DNA from: Variovorax paradoxus
GTDB taxonomy: Bacteria; Pseudomonadota; Gammaproteobacteria; Burkholderiales; Burkholderiaceae_C
Direction: 5' to 3'
NCBI RefSeq assembly: GCF_000834655.1
Contig: NZ_JXQQ01000028.1
Coordinates: 248,001 to 312,000 of the forward strand
Length of the DNA stretch: 64,000 nucleotides
The position numbers were made by a program, and so were the translations under genes. Below are positions 35,921 to 44,637 of the stretch, one piece after another. The first letter of the stretch is position 1. Every line of letters starts with the position of its first letter. The notes below the pieces were generated by a model. It made no database searches and was not told the DNA's origin. It saw only the letters and a list, made by a program, of their open reading frames with translations.

Positions 35921-36832
35921 ATGAGAAAGATGCCGGACCTCTCCACGCGGCAACTGCGCGCCTTTCTCGCGCTGGCCGAGCACCGCAACTTCACGCGCGC
36001 GGCGCAGACCAGCCACCTGTCGCAGCCCGCATTCAGTGCGCTGATCCGCACGCTCGAAGACGCCATCGGCACGCGCCTGTTCGACCGCGACACGCGCAGC
36101 GTGCAGCTCACGCCCGAAGGCCGGCTCTTCGAGAGTTCGGCGCGCCGCCTGCTCGACGACATGGGCAGCGCCATGGGCGATCTGGCCGACCATGTGGAGC
36201 GCCGAAAGGGTCGCGTGCGCGTCGCGGCCCTGCCCTCGCTCGCGGCGGGGTGGCTGCCCACGGTGTTCGCGGAGTTCATGCAGGCCTGGCCCGGCATCCG
36301 CATCGACCTGGACGATGCGCTCTCCGACGCCTGCGTGGCGCTGGTGCGCAGCGGCCAGGCCGACTTCGCGCTCGCGGCTTCAGGTGCGGCGGCCGACAGC
36401 GACCTGCGCGCGCGCAAGCTGTGCACCGATCGCTTTCACCTGGTGTGCCGCGCCGACCACCCGCTCGCGCACGAGGCGCGCTTGTCGGTCAAGAAGATCG
36501 CGCCGTGGCCCTTCATCCAGATGGCACGCAACAGCAGCGTGCGGCAGGCGCTCGATGCAGCGCTGCATCCGCTTCGGCTGAACGCGGTGTTCGAGGTGGA
36601 ACACCTGGCCACGGTGATGGGGCTGGTGGAGGCGGGCCTCGGCATCAGCGTGGTGCCGGCGCTCACGCTCTTTCACTTCCGGCGAGAGACGCTGGTGACG
36701 CGGCCGCTGCCGCTGCCGGCGCTCACGCGGACGCTGTATCTCGTGCAGCGGCGCGAGGGGAGCCTGTCGGTGGCAGCGCAGACGCTGCATGACCTGGTCG
36801 TCGCGCGGCTGGGCGCGCTGAAGTTCGACTGA
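35921..36832 (+). CDS. LysR family transcriptional regulator
   Basis: The 303-residue protein has the HTH in LSTRQLRAFLALAEHRNFTR and AAQTSHLSQPAFSALIRTLE and a normal substrate domain. It is divergent from the AtuA gene, the layout of many Burkholderiales LysR/AtuA/Bug loci. A short second ATG three codons in (MPDLSTRQ) is an equally good start. Confidence 0.92.
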   Translation: MRKMPDLSTRQLRAFLALAEHRNFTRAAQTSHLSQPAFSALIRTLEDAIGTRLFDRDTRSVQLTPEGRLFESSARRLLDDMGSAMGDLADHVERRKGRVRVAALPSLAAGWLPTVFAEFMQAWPGIRIDLDDALSDACVALVRSGQADFALAASGAAADSDLRARKLCTDRFHLVCRADHPLAHEARLSVKKIAPWPFIQMARNSSVRQALDAALHPLRLNAVFEVEHLATVMGLVEAGLGISVVPALTLFHFRRETLVTRPLPLPALTRTLYLVQRREGSLSVAAQTLHDLVVARLGALKFD

Positions 36833-36918
36833 GGCAGGCTCGCCGCAACGATGTCTGCGGGCCCCACGATGGCCCGCCCCGCTCTACTTCGGCCCCGGCA
36901 GGGAGGCCCGGCGACGTC

Positions 36919-37584
36919 TCACGCGGACGTGGAAGCAGCGACCAACTGGGCCAGCGCGGCGCGCGCGGTCGGGTTGGGCGTGGGCTCGCCGATCTTGTGC
37001 AGCGTGTTGCGGTCGGTGTGGCGGAAAGGCTCGGGCTTGCCGAGCACCTCGAGCAGCGTGACCTGTTCGTACGACCAGCTGGCGTTGTCGTGGATGGTGA
37101 CCGAAACGTCGTAGCGCAGCGTCTTGAACGCATGCTCCAGGAACGGGTTGGAGAGGATGCCGTTGGTCGCCGCGCCGCGCACCGCCTCGAGCTTGAACGA
37201 CTTCGCATCGGGCGCCGCATGCCCCATGGCCATGACGGCCTGCCCGCGCGGGATCGTCAGCGTCTGGATCACTGTGCCCGTGGCGGCCTCCCAGAGCCAG
37301 TAGCCGACCTGGTCGTGAAAGCTCTCCACCTCGTCGGGCTTGACGATGCGCACGTGATAGCGCAGCCCGTAGAGGATCTGCGGCCCGTTGGTCTGCGCGT
37401 CGATGGGCTGGAATTCGGCGTGCTCGATGTAGGCCTCGGCCTCGGGACCGTCTTCCTTCGGTGCGACGTCGTGGCCCGCCGCGCTGGTCCAGATGCCTGC
37501 GAGGCCGGTGAGCGGGCCGAGGTTGGAGAGCGTGTGCGGATCGGGTTCGGGTTCTGAGTAGATGTCGTGGGGGTAGTCGGCCAT
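36919..37584 (-). CDS. Nitrobindin-like heme-binding beta-barrel protein (FABP-like)
   Basis: From the ATG at 37584 the protein has 221 residues; longer frames run into a GC-rich repeat. LGPLTGLAGIWTS near the N-terminus, FQPIDAQTNGPQILYGLRYH and VGYWLWEAATGTVIQTLTIPRG fit the DUF1794/THAP4 nitrobindin-type barrel (heme-binding beta-barrel domain family). Whether it binds heme is not shown by sequence. It is cytoplasmic. The gene is convergent with a LysR gene and divergent from the LacI gene. Confidence 0.8.
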   Translation of the reverse strand: MADYPHDIYSEPEPDPHTLSNLGPLTGLAGIWTSAAGHDVAPKEDGPEAEAYIEHAEFQPIDAQTNGPQILYGLRYHVRIVKPDEVESFHDQVGYWLWEAATGTVIQTLTIPRGQAVMAMGHAAPDAKSFKLEAVRGAATNGILSNPFLEHAFKTLRYDVSVTIHDNASWSYEQVTLLEVLGKPEPFRHTDRNTLHKIGEPTPNPTARAALAQLVAASTSA

Positions 37585-37657
37585 TTCTTGTCCTGCGTCT
37601 GGGTGTGACGGGCCGAAGTATCGCCAAAAGTCGGCTCCGTCCGCCGTCTGACTTCCT

Positions 37658-37770
37658 GCTCCCTCCCCCTCTGGGGGAGGGTTGGGGGTGGGGGCACGCG
37701 GCGCTACCACCGGGCACGCCCTGCCCGCCCCCGTCCCAGCCTTCCGCGAGAGGGGGAAGGGGCAAAGCGT
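37658..37770. repeat. GC-rich dispersed-type repeat upstream of LacI gene
   Basis: The stretch starts with a CCCTCCCCCTCTGGGGGAGGG dyad followed by G-runs and ends with another polypurine/polypyrimidine block (GAGAGGGGGAAGGGG). This C/G-tract layout is a common intergenic repeat in Proteobacteria. It separates the nitrobindin-like and LacI genes; copies elsewhere in the genome are expected but not visible here. Confidence 0.4.
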
Positions 37771-37811
37771 CACCCCTCGAAATCCCTCCCGGGTTTCCCC
37801 CCACATCAAAA

Positions 37812-37827
37812 TGAGGTACGCACCTCA
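37812..37827. promoter_or_regulatory. Palindrome with central CG, candidate LacI-family operator
   Basis: TGAGGT-ACGC-ACCTCA (37812-37827) lies 10 bp before the ATG at 37838. LacI-family operators are dyads centred on a CG step, as here (A-CG-C), so this is a likely autoregulatory site. It overlaps an in-frame ATG at 37811, which argues for the downstream start. Confidence 0.55.
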
Positions 37828-37837
37828 GAATCCGCCC

Positions 37838-38905
37838 ATGCCCTCCACTCCGCAGCGAAACGCCGGACAGATCGGCCGTGCCACGCTCAGCGACGTGGCG
37901 CGCGAAGCCGATGTGAGCCTGGCCACCGTGGACCGGGTGCTCAACAAGCGCCCCGGCGTGCACGCCCGCTCAATCGCGCAGGTGCAAGAGGCGGTCAATC
38001 GGCTGAACTACCGGCCCGACCCGTCGGCCGCCCGCCTCGCGCGGCCGCACCCGCACCGCGTGAGCTTTCTGCTGCCCGCCGGCACCAACACCTTCGTGGA
38101 AATGCTGCGCGAGCAGATCGCCGGCAGCGACGGCTGGATGGAAGACCACCGCGTGACCGCGCAGACGCATGCGGTCGACGTGTTCGAGCCGCAGCGCCTT
38201 GCGCGCCGCGTCCTCTCGCTGCGCGGCCAGTGCGACACGGCCGTGGTGATGGCGCTCGACCACCCGCTGGTGCAGGCGGCCATCGACGAACTCGTCGAAC
38301 ACGGCATCGGCGTCATCACGCTGGTGTCGGACGTGCCTAAATCGCGGCGCCAGCATTTCGTGGGCATCGACAACGTGGCAGCGGGCCGCACTGCAGGCAC
38401 GCTGGTCGGCCGCTTCTCGGGAGGCCCGAAGGGTGCGAAAGGCGAGGTCGGCGTGATCGTCGGCAGCCTCTCGCTGCGCGACCATGCGGAGCGCAGCCTG
38501 GGCTTCGGCCAGGTGATGTCCGCCGAGTACCCCGGCCTCAAGGTGCTGCCGCCGATGGAGGGCAAGGACGATCCGGAGCTCACCAAGGAGCTCTCGGCGC
38601 GCCTTCTTGCCGCGCACCCGAAGCTCGTGGCGCTCTACAGCGTGGGCGCGGGCAACCGCGGCATTTCGGCCACGCTCAAGGCGAGCGGGCGCGCCGGCAA
38701 GATCGTCTTCGTCGGCCACGAACTCACGCCGGCCGCGCGCGCCGACCTGCTCGACGGCACGATGGCCGCGGTCATCAACCAGGACGCGGGCCACGAGATC
38801 CGCTCTGCCCTGCGCCTGGCCATCGCGCGCCTCACGCGCGAAGCGGTGCATGCGGACCAGGAGCGCATCCGCATCGATATCTACCTCAAGGACAACCTGC
38901 CGTGA
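37838..38905 (+). CDS. LacI family transcriptional regulator (sugar-responsive)
   Basis: The 355-residue protein starts at the ATG at 37838. The HTH reads ATLSDVAREADVSLATVDRVLN (about residues 16-37), followed by the hinge and a periplasmic-binding-type effector domain with GIDNVAAGRTAGTLVGRF and AHPKLVALYSVGAGNRGISA. The SVDRVLN-type recognition helix is the AraR/IolR-like CytR style. The next genes are a sugar isomerase-like enzyme and a sugar-binding protein, so it likely controls their sugar pathway. The palindrome at 37812 is a candidate operator. Confidence 0.92.
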   Translation: MPSTPQRNAGQIGRATLSDVAREADVSLATVDRVLNKRPGVHARSIAQVQEAVNRLNYRPDPSAARLARPHPHRVSFLLPAGTNTFVEMLREQIAGSDGWMEDHRVTAQTHAVDVFEPQRLARRVLSLRGQCDTAVVMALDHPLVQAAIDELVEHGIGVITLVSDVPKSRRQHFVGIDNVAAGRTAGTLVGRFSGGPKGAKGEVGVIVGSLSLRDHAERSLGFGQVMSAEYPGLKVLPPMEGKDDPELTKELSARLLAAHPKLVALYSVGAGNRGISATLKASGRAGKIVFVGHELTPAARADLLDGTMAAVINQDAGHEIRSALRLAIARLTREAVHADQERIRIDIYLKDNLP

Positions 38906-38958
38906 ATGCGGCGGTGCGGTCCCTCTTTCTTTGAACTTTTCTGCAGGAGCGTCGGCAC

Positions 38959-40035
38959 ATGGCAACCAACATCAAGGGCCCGGGCATCTACCTCGCGCAA
39001 TTCGCGAGCGACACGGCGCCGTTCGATTCGTGGGACGCGATCACGCGCTGGGCCGGCGGGCTCGGCTTCAAGGGCGTGCAGATTCCCTCGTGGGACGCGC
39101 GCATCTTCGACCTGAAGAAGGCCGCCGAATCGAAGACCTACTGCGACGAAGTGGCCGGCGTGGCGCGCGAGAACGGCGTGGAGATCACCGAACTCGGCAC
39201 GCACCTGCAGGGGCAGCTCGTGGCGGTGCACCCGGCCTACGGCGAGGCCTTCGACGGCTTCGCGCCCGAGGCCTACCGGCGCAACCCGGTCGCGCGGCAG
39301 GCGTGGGCGGTGGAGCAGATGCTGTTCGCCGCGAAGGCCTCGCGCAACCTGGGCTTGAAGAGCACTGTGAGTTTTCCGGGGGCGCTCGCGTGGCCGTATC
39401 TCTATCCGTGGCCGCCGCGGCCGGCGGGTCTGATCGAGGCCGCTTTCGACGAACTCGCCAAGCGCTGGCACCCGATCTTCGATGCATTCGAAGACGCCGA
39501 CTGCCACGTCTGCTTCGAGCTGCATCCGGGCGAGGACCTGTTCGACGGCGTGACCTTCGAGATGTTCCTGGAGCGCGTGAAGAACCATCCGCGCTGCTGC
39601 ATCAACTACGACCCGTCGCACTTTCTGCTGCAGCAGCTGGACTACCTGGAGTTCATCGACATCTATCACTCACGCATCAAGGCGCTGCACATCAAGGATG
39701 CGGAGTTCCGCCCCACGGGCCGCCAGGGCGTGTACTCGGGCTTCCAGCCGTGGGTGAACCGTGCGGGGCGCTTCCGGTCGCTCGGGGACGGGCAGATCGA
39801 CTTCGGCGCCATCTTCTCGAAGATGGCGCAATACAACTACGACAGCTGGGCCGTGCTCGAGTGGGAGTGCTGCCTCAAGCACCCCGAGGACGGCGCGGCC
39901 GAGGGCGCGGAATTCATCCGCCGCCACATCATCCGGACGACCGAGAAAGCCTTCGACGACTTCGCAGGCGCCCAGACCGATACCCAGCAACTTCGCCGGA
40001 TGCTGGGTTTGCAGACGAGCACCACGGCGAAATAA
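38959..40035 (+). CDS. Sugar phosphate isomerase/epimerase family protein (xylose isomerase-like TIM barrel)
   Basis: The 358-residue protein is an AP endonuclease 2/xylose isomerase-like TIM barrel (PF01261). Metal-ligand positions typical of the family are visible: Glu in VCFELHPGED, Asp/His in INYDPSHFLLQQLDYL, His in RIKALHIKDAEF and Glu in WAVLEWECCLK. Full length for the 350-residue subgroup found beside inositol- or sugar-ABC genes. It is likely the catabolic enzyme for the sugar bound by the next gene product. It follows the LacI gene by about 50 nt and precedes the binding-protein gene by about 40 nt. Confidence 0.9.
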   Translation: MATNIKGPGIYLAQFASDTAPFDSWDAITRWAGGLGFKGVQIPSWDARIFDLKKAAESKTYCDEVAGVARENGVEITELGTHLQGQLVAVHPAYGEAFDGFAPEAYRRNPVARQAWAVEQMLFAAKASRNLGLKSTVSFPGALAWPYLYPWPPRPAGLIEAAFDELAKRWHPIFDAFEDADCHVCFELHPGEDLFDGVTFEMFLERVKNHPRCCINYDPSHFLLQQLDYLEFIDIYHSRIKALHIKDAEFRPTGRQGVYSGFQPWVNRAGRFRSLGDGQIDFGAIFSKMAQYNYDSWAVLEWECCLKHPEDGAAEGAEFIRRHIIRTTEKAFDDFAGAQTDTQQLRRMLGLQTSTTAK

Positions 40036-40078
40036 CCCATCGAGCTAGCTTTATCTACAACGAAGGAGACAAGAGACC

Positions 40079-41038
40079 ATGACGAACCGAAGAATCTTTT
40101 CCTGCATCGCACTGGCGGTGTGCGCGCTCGCGAGCCTGCCCGCGCTGGCCCAGAACAAGGCGACGGTGATGGGCGTCTCGGTGCCCGCCGCCACACACGG
40201 CTGGACCGGCGGCGTCGTCTACTGGGCCAACCGCACCAAGGCCGAACTGGAGAAGCAATATCCCGGCATGAAGGTCTTCGTGAAGACCGCGGGCTCGGCC
40301 ACCGAGCAGGCCAACCAGGTGCAGGACCTGCAGACGGTCAACAAGATCGACACGCTGGTCATCCTGCCCTTCGAATCGGCGCCGCTCACCAAGCCGGTGG
40401 CGCAGGTCAAGTCCAAGGGCGTGTTCGTGACGGTGGTCGACCGCGGCCTCACCGACCCGAACGCGCAGAGCGCCTACGTGGCCGGCGACAACCCGGGCTT
40501 CGGCAAGGTGGCGGGCGAGTACATGGCCAAGGCCATGGGCGGCAAGGGCAACGTGGTCATCCTGCGCGGCATTCCGACGGTGATCGACAACCAGCGCGTG
40601 GATGCCTTCAACGAAGTGATGAAGGCCAACCCCGGCATCAAGGTGCTCGATGCCAAGCACGGCAACTGGAACCGCGACGACGCGTTCAAGGTCATGCAGG
40701 ACTACCTCACGCGCTTCAAGCAGATCGATGCGGTGTGGGCCTCCGACGACGACATGGCCGTGGGCGTGCAGAAGGCCATCGAGCAGGCCAAGCGCGACGA
40801 CGTGAAGCTGGTGGTGGGCGGCGCCGGCGCCAAGGGTTACATCAAGAAGGTGATGGACGGCGACAAGATCGTCTCGGCCGACGTGACCTATGCGCCCAGC
40901 ATGATCGCCGACGCGATGAACCTCACGGCGAAGGCGCGCGTGGAAGGCGGCACGATGCCGGCGACGACGATCATTCCATCGGTGCTGGTCACCAAGGAGA
41001 ACGCGGCGAAATACTACTTCCCCGACTCGCCGTTCTGA
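40079..41038 (+). CDS. Sugar ABC transporter substrate-binding protein (ribose-type), without transporter genes
   Basis: The 319-residue protein has a signal peptide (about residues 1-24, ending ALAQ) and a type I binding fold (Peripla_BP_4): [41 protein letters not shown]-like segment, [19 protein letters not shown] and [20 protein letters not shown]. It should bind a monosaccharide or polyol in the periplasm. Unusually, no permease or ATPase gene follows; the next gene is an HD-domain protein with its own leader. Either the transporter is encoded elsewhere or the operon has lost it. Confidence 0.9.
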   Translation: MTNRRIFSCIALAVCALASLPALAQNKATVMGVSVPAATHGWTGGVVYWANRTKAELEKQYPGMKVFVKTAGSATEQANQVQDLQTVNKIDTLVILPFESAPLTKPVAQVKSKGVFVTVVDRGLTDPNAQSAYVAGDNPGFGKVAGEYMAKAMGGKGNVVILRGIPTVIDNQRVDAFNEVMKANPGIKVLDAKHGNWNRDDAFKVMQDYLTRFKQIDAVWASDDDMAVGVQKAIEQAKRDDVKLVVGGAGAKGYIKKVMDGDKIVSADVTYAPSMIADAMNLTAKARVEGGTMPATTIIPSVLVTKENAAKYYFPDSPF

Positions 41039-41192
41039 AAGTGCGCGCGCCGGAGCAAGCCCGAACCACGGCAGGTCGAGGCCCACGGCGCGCGGCCCCT
41101 TGAACGGCCTGCATTGTGGAATTGCAGAGACATCAATTCCATTCGGTTTGGCGTTCGCCCATGATCGTGTCCAGGCAACCCATAGGTTCACG

Positions 41193-41930
41193 ATGCGCAC
41201 GGACATCCCAGGCATACGCATTCCCGACAGCCAGCTCGCGCGCGAGATGACGCAGTTCATTCGCGACACCGAAAGCGACCTGCTCTTTCACCACTCCCTG
41301 CGCGTCTACTGCTGGAGCGCCTTGACAGGGAACCGGAGCGGCTTGAAGTTCGATACCGAGCTGCTGTACGCAGCCTGCATGTTCCACGACATCGGCCTCA
41401 CCCCGCGCTATGAAGCAAGCCAGCTTCGCTTCGAGGTCGATGGCGCGAACGCCGCGCGCGATTTCCTGCAGGGGCACGGCATCGGCGAGCGCGACATCGA
41501 AACGGTCTGGAACGCCGTCGCGCTGCACACGACGCCCGGCATCCCGCAGTTCATGCGCGCGGAGGTCGCGCTGGTGCAGGCGGGCGCCGGCATGGATGTG
41601 GCGGGCCGCGGCTACGACCAGTTCACCGATGCGCAGCGCGAAGCCGTCGTGGCCGTCTTTCCGCGGGAAGCGGACTTTGCGCATGGAATCATCGATGCCT
41701 TCCACCAGGGCATGAAGCACCGGCCCGACAGCACCTTCGGCACCTTCAATGACGACGTGTTGGCGTTCAAGGAGCCGGGCTTCAAGCGCATCGACATGTG
41801 CACCATCATCCTGGCGTCGCAATGGAACTGCCGGGTCGGGTGCGATGTTGCGGGCTGTGCGCGCCATGCGCACCATGCGCACCATGCGCATTCCACGCCC
41901 GCTGTTCCGGGCCCGGAGAACGCCCCCTAG
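41193..41930 (+). CDS. HD-domain phosphohydrolase-like protein with His-rich tail
   Basis: From the ATG at 41193 the protein is 245 residues. The HD signature is visible: H33/H34 (LLFHHSLRVY), H65-D66 (CMFHDIGLTPR) and a conserved later His (WNAVALHTTPGIPQ). This resembles cyanamide hydratase-like HD proteins (Ddi2/YfbR type), so a small-molecule hydratase is possible. The C-terminus ends in RHAHHAHHAHSTP, created by a 9-bp tandem repeat in the DNA. The stop overlaps the convergent HxlR stop by a few bases. Confidence 0.85.
   Translation: MRTDIPGIRIPDSQLAREMTQFIRDTESDLLFHHSLRVYCWSALTGNRSGLKFDTELLYAACMFHDIGLTPRYEASQLRFEVDGANAARDFLQGHGIGERDIETVWNAVALHTTPGIPQFMRAEVALVQAGAGMDVAGRGYDQFTDAQREAVVAVFPREADFAHGIIDAFHQGMKHRPDSTFGTFNDDVLAFKEPGFKRIDMCTIILASQWNCRVGCDVAGCARHAHHAHHAHSTPAVPGPENAP
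41864..41892. repeat. 9-bp tandem repeat in HD gene 3' end
   Basis: About three copies of the CATGCGCAC unit encode the His-Ala-His tail of the HD protein. In-frame 9-bp units can expand or contract without frameshift, so length may vary between strains. Confidence 0.7.
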
Positions 41931-42340
41931 AACCTGGCGCGCGCCACCTTCTGCGCCCTGTCGATCTCCGCGTGGTTCGACTCGGCCCAGCGGTCCACGG
42001 CCAGCAGCGTCTTGCTCAGCGACAGGCCGAGCGCGCTGAGCCGGTACTCCACATGCGGCGGCACCGTCTGGCGGTCGTCGCGCAGCACGAGCCCGTTGAG
42101 CTCCAGCTCGCGCAGGGTCTGCGTGAGCATCTTCTGCGAGATGCCACCAACCCGGCGCAGCAGTTCGTTGTTGCGCTGCGGCTTGCCGCGCAGCAGCGGA
42201 ATGACCAGCAGTGCCCACTTGTTGGCGACCAGCTCGAGCACGCGGCGCGACGGGCAGCCGGCGCTCCACACATCGGCCGGTGCATCGGCCTCGCCTGCCA
42301 CAGGCGCGGGGGTGGTGGACGGCGGCTTTTCGATTCCCAT
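41927..42340 (-). CDS. HxlR family transcriptional regulator
   Basis: The 137-residue protein starts at the ATG at 42340 and shows the HxlR signature Cys in SAGCPSRRVLELVANKWALLVIPLL, then GGISQKMLTQTLRELELNGLVLR and VEYRLSALGLSL. It is divergent from the SMR (Gdx-like) and azoreductase genes and probably represses them, a common arrangement for HxlR proteins that sense quinones, aldehydes or other electrophiles. Confidence 0.92.
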   Translation of the reverse strand: MGIEKPPSTTPAPVAGEADAPADVWSAGCPSRRVLELVANKWALLVIPLLRGKPQRNNELLRRVGGISQKMLTQTLRELELNGLVLRDDRQTVPPHVEYRLSALGLSLSKTLLAVDRWAESNHAEIDRAQKVARARF

Positions 42341-42427
42341 GGTTACCAGAAGGTGCGTACTTGTTGAAGAGAGCGGCGGCGGGAAGTATCGGGTCTCGCT
42401 CTTTTCCCCCGCAACAAGGAGTCTTTC

Positions 42428-42745
42428 ATGGGATGGGTTTTTCTTCTGGCCGCAGGCCTCGTCGAGATCGCGATGGCCGCGGCGCTCAAGCAATCGGAGG
42501 ACTGGACGCGGCTCGTGCCATCGGTGCTCGGCGTGCTGACGGCGCTCGTGAGCATCTTCCTCCTGGCCAAGGCGCTCGGCTACCTTCCGCTCGGCCCGGC
42601 CTACGCGATCTGGACCGGCATCGGATCGGTCGGCGTGGTGCTGATGGGCGTGCTGTGGTTCGGCGAGGCGCTCTCGGCGGCGCGGCTGGGTTGCATCGTG
42701 CTGGTGGTCGCCGGTTCGGTCGGGCTGCGGCTCACCGAAGCCTGA
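42428..42745 (+). CDS. SMR family transporter, Gdx/SugE-like
   Basis: The 105-residue protein has four membrane segments and the essential membrane Glu at position 13 (AAGLVEIAMAAAL). The LPLGPAYAIWTGIGSVGVVL segment identifies the Gdx/SugE branch, which exports guanidinium or small quaternary amines rather than the EmrE branch. No guanidine riboswitch motif was seen upstream; control by the divergent HxlR gene is more likely. The stop overlaps an in-frame upstream ATG of the azoreductase gene. Confidence 0.9.
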   Translation: MGWVFLLAAGLVEIAMAAALKQSEDWTRLVPSVLGVLTALVSIFLLAKALGYLPLGPAYAIWTGIGSVGVVLMGVLWFGEALSAARLGCIVLVVAGSVGLRLTEA

Positions 42746-42762
42746 TGCGGGAGCCGCCACGC

Positions 42763-43401
42763 ATGACCGCCACCACACGCATCCTGCACATCGAGGCGTC
42801 GCCCACCGGCGCCCGTTCGCGCTCCAGGGACACGGCACTTCACTTTCTCGCGCAGCACCGGGCGCACCACCCCGAAGTCGAGATCGAGACGCTGGACCTC
42901 TGGAAGACCGACCTTCCCGCCTTCGACGCCACGATGATCGACGCCAAGTTCGCGGTGCTGCGTTCGCAGACCGCCACCGCCGAGCAGCAGCGCCGCTGGC
43001 AAGGCGCGGTGCATCTCGCGCGCGCCTTCAATGCGGCCGACAAATACGTCTTCAACCTGCCGATGTGGAACTTCGGTATTCCTTATCAACTGAAGCACTA
43101 CATCGACATCGTCACGCTGCCCGGCGAGAACTGGACGTGGTCGCCGCAGGCGGGCTATGCGGGTCTGCTGCACGGCAAGCGCGCCGCGCTCGTGTATTCG
43201 AGCGCCGGCGACTATCCGGTGGGCCTGCCCTCGCACGAGAAGGACTTCCAGAAGCCGTACATGCGCACATGGCTGCGGTTTCTGGGCATCGACGACGTGG
43301 TGGAGATTGCCGCCGCTCCCACGCTCGCGCCGCCCGAGACCGTGGCCGCCGCGCTGGCGCGGGCGCGGGTGGAAGCCGAGCGCCTGTCATTGAGCTTCTA
43401 G
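42763..43401 (+). CDS. FMN-dependent NADH-azoreductase (AzoR-like)
   Basis: The 212-residue flavodoxin-fold protein starts at the ATG at 42763, preceded by GGGAG; an alternative ATG at 42745 overlaps the SMR stop (TGATG). Segments ILHIEASPTGARSRS, NLPMWNFGIPYQLKHYID, and VYSSAGDYP match the AzoR/flavodoxin-2 family. These enzymes reduce quinones and azo compounds with NADH. Co-location with an exporter gene under an HxlR gene suggests a small detoxification operon. Confidence 0.88.
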   Translation: MTATTRILHIEASPTGARSRSRDTALHFLAQHRAHHPEVEIETLDLWKTDLPAFDATMIDAKFAVLRSQTATAEQQRRWQGAVHLARAFNAADKYVFNLPMWNFGIPYQLKHYIDIVTLPGENWTWSPQAGYAGLLHGKRAALVYSSAGDYPVGLPSHEKDFQKPYMRTWLRFLGIDDVVEIAAAPTLAPPETVAAALARARVEAERLSLSF

Positions 43402-43534
43402 CCATATCGCCGACCTTTAACCATTCTGGGAATGGGTCGATTGACGGGGGGCTTCAAACCGTCATGACATGGGGGCAAGATGCGCATCCGCCGATTTCTT
43501 GCCTTCATCCCGATCTGACCGAAGGAGCCTGCTC

Positions 43535-43924
43535 ATGTTCGCCACTGCAGAACGAACCATCAAGATCCCCGGCCCCGACCATGCCATCACCATCGCGCGC
43601 AATCCGCACCGCGTGGTGGTATCGGTCGATGGTTGCGTCGTCGCCGACACACGCGAGGCGCTCACGCTGCGCGAGTCGCACTTCGGCACGGTGCACTACA
43701 TCCCGCGCAAGGACGTGAAGATGTCGCTGCTCGAGCGCACGCAGCACGCCACCTACTGCCCCTACAAGGGCGAAGCCAACTACTACAGCATTCCGGCCGG
43801 CGGCGAGCGTTCGGTGAATGCGGTGTGGACCTACGAGGCGCCCTACGACTCGGTCGCGCAGATCAAGGACCACGTGGCCTTCTATCCGGACCGCGTGGGG
43901 CCGATCGAAGAGCGGATCGTCTAG
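43535..43924 (+). CDS. DUF427 domain-containing protein
   Basis: The 129-residue protein matches DUF427: HAITIARNPHRVVVSVDGCVVADTR, YIPRKDVKMSLLERT and the cysteine-containing YCPYKGEANYYSI segment. It is a small beta-barrel of unknown function, cytoplasmic. The ATG at 43535 follows an AAGGAG Shine-Dalgarno sequence. A strong bidirectional terminator lies 20 nt after the stop. Confidence 0.92.
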   Translation: MFATAERTIKIPGPDHAITIARNPHRVVVSVDGCVVADTREALTLRESHFGTVHYIPRKDVKMSLLERTQHATYCPYKGEANYYSIPAGGERSVNAVWTYEAPYDSVAQIKDHVAFYPDRVGPIEERIV

Positions 43925-43944
43925 CCGCGCTTGCACATCGACAC

Positions 43945-43985
43945 AAAAAAAGCCGGGCCCCGCTTTCGCGGGGCCCGGCTTTTTT
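43945..43985. terminator. Strong bidirectional intrinsic terminator
   Basis: AGCCGGGCCCCGC (43951-43963) pairs perfectly with GCGGGGCCCGGCT (43968-43980) around a TTTC loop, with an A-run on the left and a T-run on the right, so it works for both the DUF427 gene and the convergent small secreted protein gene. Confidence 0.93.
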
Positions 43986-44020
43986 ACGTCTGCTCGCCAG
44001 CGAAGGCGAGGTGGACCCGA

Positions 44021-44401
44021 TTACAGCGGCAGTGCATCGCCACGAGCGGCGGCGCGGGCTGCGGCACGCACCGTGGCGCGGTCTACACCGCTGGCCAGCA
44101 CCGGTGCGACACGCGAGGTGGCGCCTTCGGCATACGGGTTCTCGCTGCGTGCGGCAACTGCGGCTTCAGCGCGAACGGCAGAGCGGCTGGTCGAGGAGAC
44201 GAACACTTGCGCAGGGCCTGCATTGGCGCCGGTGGCATACGGGTTGGCGGTGCGTGCGGCAACCACGGCCTGGCCTGCGACGTCGGCGCGGCTCACGGTG
44301 GAGTTCACTTGCTGCACGCCTTCGTAGGTTTCAGCATGGGCGGCACCGGCAACGGCCATCAGGGCAACAGCGACGGCGGAGAGGATCTTCGAGGCGGTCA
44401 T
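44021..44401 (-). CDS. Small exported protein with internal repeat
   Basis: The 126-residue protein has a clear signal peptide (residues 1-22, ending GAAHA). The mature part is Ala/Arg-rich with two near copies of the pattern R-x-x-V-...-AAR-x-x-NPYA-x-GA and a third partial copy, resembling the small Ala-rich exported helical proteins common in Comamonadaceae. No catalytic motif is present. Probably periplasmic; function unknown. It is upstream-isolated, with about 236 bp before it. Confidence 0.8.
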   Translation of the reverse strand: MTASKILSAVAVALMAVAGAAHAETYEGVQQVNSTVSRADVAGQAVVAARTANPYATGANAGPAQVFVSSTSRSAVRAEAAVAARSENPYAEGATSRVAPVLASGVDRATVRAAARAAARGDALPL

Positions 44402-44637
44402 TTGGATTTCCTTCAGTTCAGTTCAAGTTCTTGCTTGGTTGATTACGAACCGGTCTTGGGTGGGTCACCGTCCCTCCGGGGGCGGCCACCTCGCTCGGGG
44501 CCCTGTTCACTCGGATCAGTTGAGTGCTGGTCCGTGAGATGAATTGTGCGCCGCGATCTAAGTAAAAACCCTTGGCAAAAGGAACCGCGGTGTTCACCGT
44601 TAGGAAACAATCGTGGCCGCTGCGGCCACCACGACGC

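Noticed and set aside
41864-41892. CRISPR-like repeat
   Set aside because: The 9-bp units are contiguous, without spacers, and lie inside a coding region.
42341-42427. Guanidine riboswitch upstream of the Gdx-like gene
   Set aside because: No paired ACGR-type loops or ykkC-like structure could be seen, and a divergent HxlR regulator explains control better.
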